Shown here: positions 61,843 through 64,000 of the stretch, piece after piece
How positions within the stretch are numbered: position 1 is the first letter of the stretch
How the letters are laid out: every line of letters begins with the position of its first letter
Assembly (NCBI RefSeq): GCF_003325475.1
Contig: NZ_CP029495.1
Span: 3,100,001 to 3,164,000 of the forward strand
DNA: 64,000 bases
Source: Chromobacterium phragmitis
GTDB taxonomy: Bacteria > Pseudomonadota > Gammaproteobacteria > Burkholderiales > Chromobacteriaceae
Reading direction: 5' to 3'
Notes under the pieces: model-generated
Seen by the model: the letters and a program-made list of their open reading frames with translations, nothing else
Database searches by the model: none
Told to the model about the DNA's origin: nothing
Program-made: the position numbers and the translations under genes

Positions 61843-63302
61843 TGAGCAGTCTGTTCATTGATGGCGCATGGCTGGCCGGGGAAGGCGAAGCCATGTCCAA
61901 GACCAATCCAGCCGACAACGCTCCGCTGTGGCTGGGCGGCGCGGCCAGCGCCGACCAGGTGGACGACGCGGTGCGGGCCGCCCGCGCGGCCTTCCCGGCC
62001 TGGGCCCGGATGGGCCTGGACGCGCGCGCCGCGGTGGCGCGCCGCTTCGGCGAGTTGCTGACCGAGCGCAAGGCCCAGCTGGCCCGCGTCATCGCCCAGG
62101 AAACCGGCAAGCCGCTGTGGGAAGCGACCACCGAAGTGACGACCATGGTCGGCAAGATCGACATCTCGCTGAAGGCGCTGGCCGAACGCGCCGGCGAGCG
62201 CGCCGCGGCGATGGGCGACGCTCAGGCGGTGCTGCGCCACAAGCCGCACGGCGTGGTGGCGGTGTTCGGCCCGTACAACTTCCCCGGCCACCTGCCCAAC
62301 GGGCATATCGTGCCGGCGCTGCTGGCCGGCAACGCGGTGATCTTCAAACCATCCGAGCTGACGCCGTGGACGGCTGAGGAAACCGTCAAGCTGTGGGCCG
62401 AAGCCGGCTTGCCGGCCGGCGTGCTCGGCTTGCTGCAAGGCGCCAAGGAGACCGGCGTGGCCCTGGCCGGCCATGAGGGCATAGACGGCCTGTTTTTCAC
62501 CGGCAGCTCCGCTACCGGCGCGCTGCTGCACAAGCAGTTTTCCGGCCGACCAGACAAGATTCTGGCGTTGGAAATGGGCGGCAATAACCCGCTGATCGTC
62601 GGGCCGGTGGCCGATGTGGACGGCGCCGTGCATCACGTGATCCAGTCCGCTTTCGTCTCCGCGGGCCAGCGCTGCACCTGCGCGCGCCGCCTGCTGGCGC
62701 CGCAAGGCGAGTGGGGCGACCGTTTCGTCGCCCGCCTGGTGGAGGTGGCCGGCAAGCTGCGCGTGGGCAAGTACGACGCCGAGCCGGCGCCGTTCCTGGG
62801 CGCGGTGATCTCCAATGGCGCGGCCGACGCGCTGCTCAAGGCGCAGGAGGCGTTGATCGCCGCCGGCGGCAAGCCGCTGCTGACGATGCGCCGCGTGGAA
62901 GAGGGCGCGGCGATGCTGACCCCGGGCATCGTCGACACCACGGCCGTCGTCCGCCCGGATGAGGAATTCTTCGGCCCACTGTTGCAGGTGATCCGCTACG
63001 CCGATTTCGACCAAGCCATCGCCATCGCCAACGACACCCGCTTCGGCCTGGCAGGCGGCGTGTTGTCGGACAGCCGCGAGCTGTATGACCGCTATTGGGT
63101 GGAATCGCGCGCCGGGGTGGTCAACTGGAACAAGCCTTTGACCGGCGCTTCCAGCGCCGCGCCGTTCGGCGGCATCGGCGCGTCCGGCAACCATCGCCCC
63201 AGCGCCTACTATGCGGCCGACTACTGCGCCTACCCGGTGGCCTCGCTGGAGTGCGACAGCCTGGCGCTGCCGGCGCAGCTGTCGCCCGGCATCGTGTTGT
63301 GA
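61842..63302 (+). CDS. astD: succinylglutamate-semialdehyde dehydrogenase
   Basis: A 486-residue aldehyde dehydrogenase that makes N-succinylglutamate from the semialdehyde in the AST pathway. VFGPYNFPGHLPNGHIVPALLAGNAVIFKPSELTP, FTGSSATGALLHKQFSGRPDKILALEMGGNNP and the catalytic cysteine in AFVSAGQRCTCARRL are characteristic of AstD/AruD. The ATG at 61842 overlaps the aruG stop; the longer frame starting at 61173 is a shadow of aruG. 11 bases separate it from astB. Confidence 0.94.
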   Translation: MSSLFIDGAWLAGEGEAMSKTNPADNAPLWLGGAASADQVDDAVRAARAAFPAWARMGLDARAAVARRFGELLTERKAQLARVIAQETGKPLWEATTEVTTMVGKIDISLKALAERAGERAAAMGDAQAVLRHKPHGVVAVFGPYNFPGHLPNGHIVPALLAGNAVIFKPSELTPWTAEETVKLWAEAGLPAGVLGLLQGAKETGVALAGHEGIDGLFFTGSSATGALLHKQFSGRPDKILALEMGGNNPLIVGPVADVDGAVHHVIQSAFVSAGQRCTCARRLLAPQGEWGDRFVARLVEVAGKLRVGKYDAEPAPFLGAVISNGAADALLKAQEALIAAGGKPLLTMRRVEEGAAMLTPGIVDTTAVVRPDEEFFGPLLQVIRYADFDQAIAIANDTRFGLAGGVLSDSRELYDRYWVESRAGVVNWNKPLTGASSAAPFGGIGASGNHRPSAYYAADYCAYPVASLECDSLALPAQLSPGIVL

Positions 63303-63313
63303 GGGGGGAGACG

Positions 63314-64000
63314 ATGAACGCTTATGAAGTGAATTTCGACGGACTGGTGGGCCCGACGCACAACTACAGCGGCCTGTCATTCGGCAACGTCGCCTCCACC
63401 AGCAACGTCAGCGCGGCGTCCAACCCCAGGCTGGCGGCCAAGCAGGGCCTGCAGAAGATGAAGGCGCTGCATGATTTGGGCTTCAAGCAGGGCGTGCTGG
63501 CGCCGCAGGAGCGGCCGGACGCGGCGGCCTTGCGCCGGTTGGGATTCGGCGGCAGCGACGCCGAGGCGATCGCCCGCGCCGCCAAGGAGGCGCCCGCCAT
63601 TCTGGCGGCGGCGACGTCGGCGTCCTGCATGTGGACCGCCAATGCGGCCACGGTCAGCCCGTCTGCCGACACCGCCGATGGCCGCGTGCATTTCACGCCG
63701 GCCAATCTGAACAACAAGTTCCATCGTTCGATCGAGCATCCCACCACACGCCGCGTGTTGCAGGCCATGTTCGCCGACGAGGCGCGCTTCGCGGTGCATG
63801 AGGCGCTGCCGGCGCAGATGCACTTCGGCGACGAGGGCGCGGCCAACCATACCCGCTTCTGCGCCGGCTACGGCCAGCCTGGCGTGGAATTCTTCGTATT
63901 CGGCGCGGCGGCTTTCGACGGCCGCTACCCCAAGCCAGCCAAGTTCCCGGCCAGGCAGACGCTGGAGGCCAGCCAGGCCGTGGCGCGGCTGCACGGCTTG
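63314..64000 (+). CDS. astB: N-succinylarginine dihydrolase, N-terminal part
   Basis: The frame is open from the ATG at 63314 to the window end (229 codons), so the gene is cut. GGGGGGAG precedes the start. AYEVNFDGLVGPTHNYSGLSFGNVASTSN, LRRLGFGGSDAEAI, SASCMWTANAATVSPSADTADGRVHFTPANLNNKFHRSIEH (key stretches) and LPAQMHFGDEGAANHTRFC match AstB. It splits N2-succinylarginine to succinylornithine, ammonia and CO2. The following astE is expected beyond the window. Confidence 0.93.
   Translation, partial: MNAYEVNFDGLVGPTHNYSGLSFGNVASTSNVSAASNPRLAAKQGLQKMKALHDLGFKQGVLAPQERPDAAALRRLGFGGSDAEAIARAAKEAPAILAAATSASCMWTANAATVSPSADTADGRVHFTPANLNNKFHRSIEHPTTRRVLQAMFADEARFAVHEALPAQMHFGDEGAANHTRFCAGYGQPGVEFFVFGAAAFDGRYPKPAKFPARQTLEASQAVARLHGL

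Overview
This 64 kb window reads as a chromosome segment of a GC-rich betaproteobacterium of the Neisseriales, most likely Chromobacterium. The pointers are the rimP-nusA-infB-rbfA-truB-rpsO-pnp order, CcoG, a type IV pilus retraction ATPase, chitin-oriented secreted proteins, and a catechol siderophore locus resembling the chromobactin/viobactin loci described in C. violaceum. The assignment rests on recognised protein families and not on any database search. No rRNA, tRNA, CRISPR array, transposase or prophage was recognised.

Layout. 1-2.5 kb: end of an omega-amino-acid aminotransferase, methylmalonate-semialdehyde dehydrogenase and a GNAT acetyltransferase. 2.7-9.6 kb: an accessory stretch with an AT-rich secreted protein carrying a chitin-binding-like tail, a metallo-beta-lactamase-fold hydrolase, an L,D-transpeptidase-like protein lacking its cysteine, two secreted unknowns and an outer-membrane barrel. 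9.7-25 kb: class II ribonucleotide reductase, an AsmA/DUF748 envelope protein, a glutamine-synthetase-like enzyme, a MocR regulator with ccoG, a LysE exporter, a decayed yiaA/B gene, marC, dapE with an ArsC-like protein, and pilU. 25-36 kb: fadD, then the classic translation/RNA-decay cluster rimP to pnp. 36.4-37.7 kb: two AT-rich orphan genes.

37.8-53.2 kb is a 15 kb catechol siderophore island, all on the minus strand. In transcription order it holds a TonB-dependent receptor, a DUF2218 protein, a periplasmic binding protein, a permease and an ATPase, a one-module NRPS (C-A-T-TE), entC, entE, entB, entA and a DAHP synthase. The last enzyme supplies the shikimate pathway, EntCBA make 2,3-dihydroxybenzoate, EntE loads it on the EntB carrier domain, and the NRPS joins it to an amino acid. 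The A-domain pocket residues point to a basic residue, perhaps lysine. An 18/19 match to the Fur consensus precedes entC. The DAHP synthase, EntCEBA and NRPS form the biosynthetic half; the receptor and ABC system form the uptake half.

53.6-64 kb: a GH20 beta-hexosaminidase, an AT-rich solute-binding protein, a 47-codon gene with its own ribosome binding site and terminator, and the arginine succinyltransferase operon (astC/argD, aruF, aruG, astD, astB), cut by the window end inside astB.

The least explained items are the AT-rich secreted protein at 2668-4425, the cysteine-less L,D-transpeptidase homologue, the monomodular NRPS, the 47-residue protein, and several large hairpins in untranslated regions.
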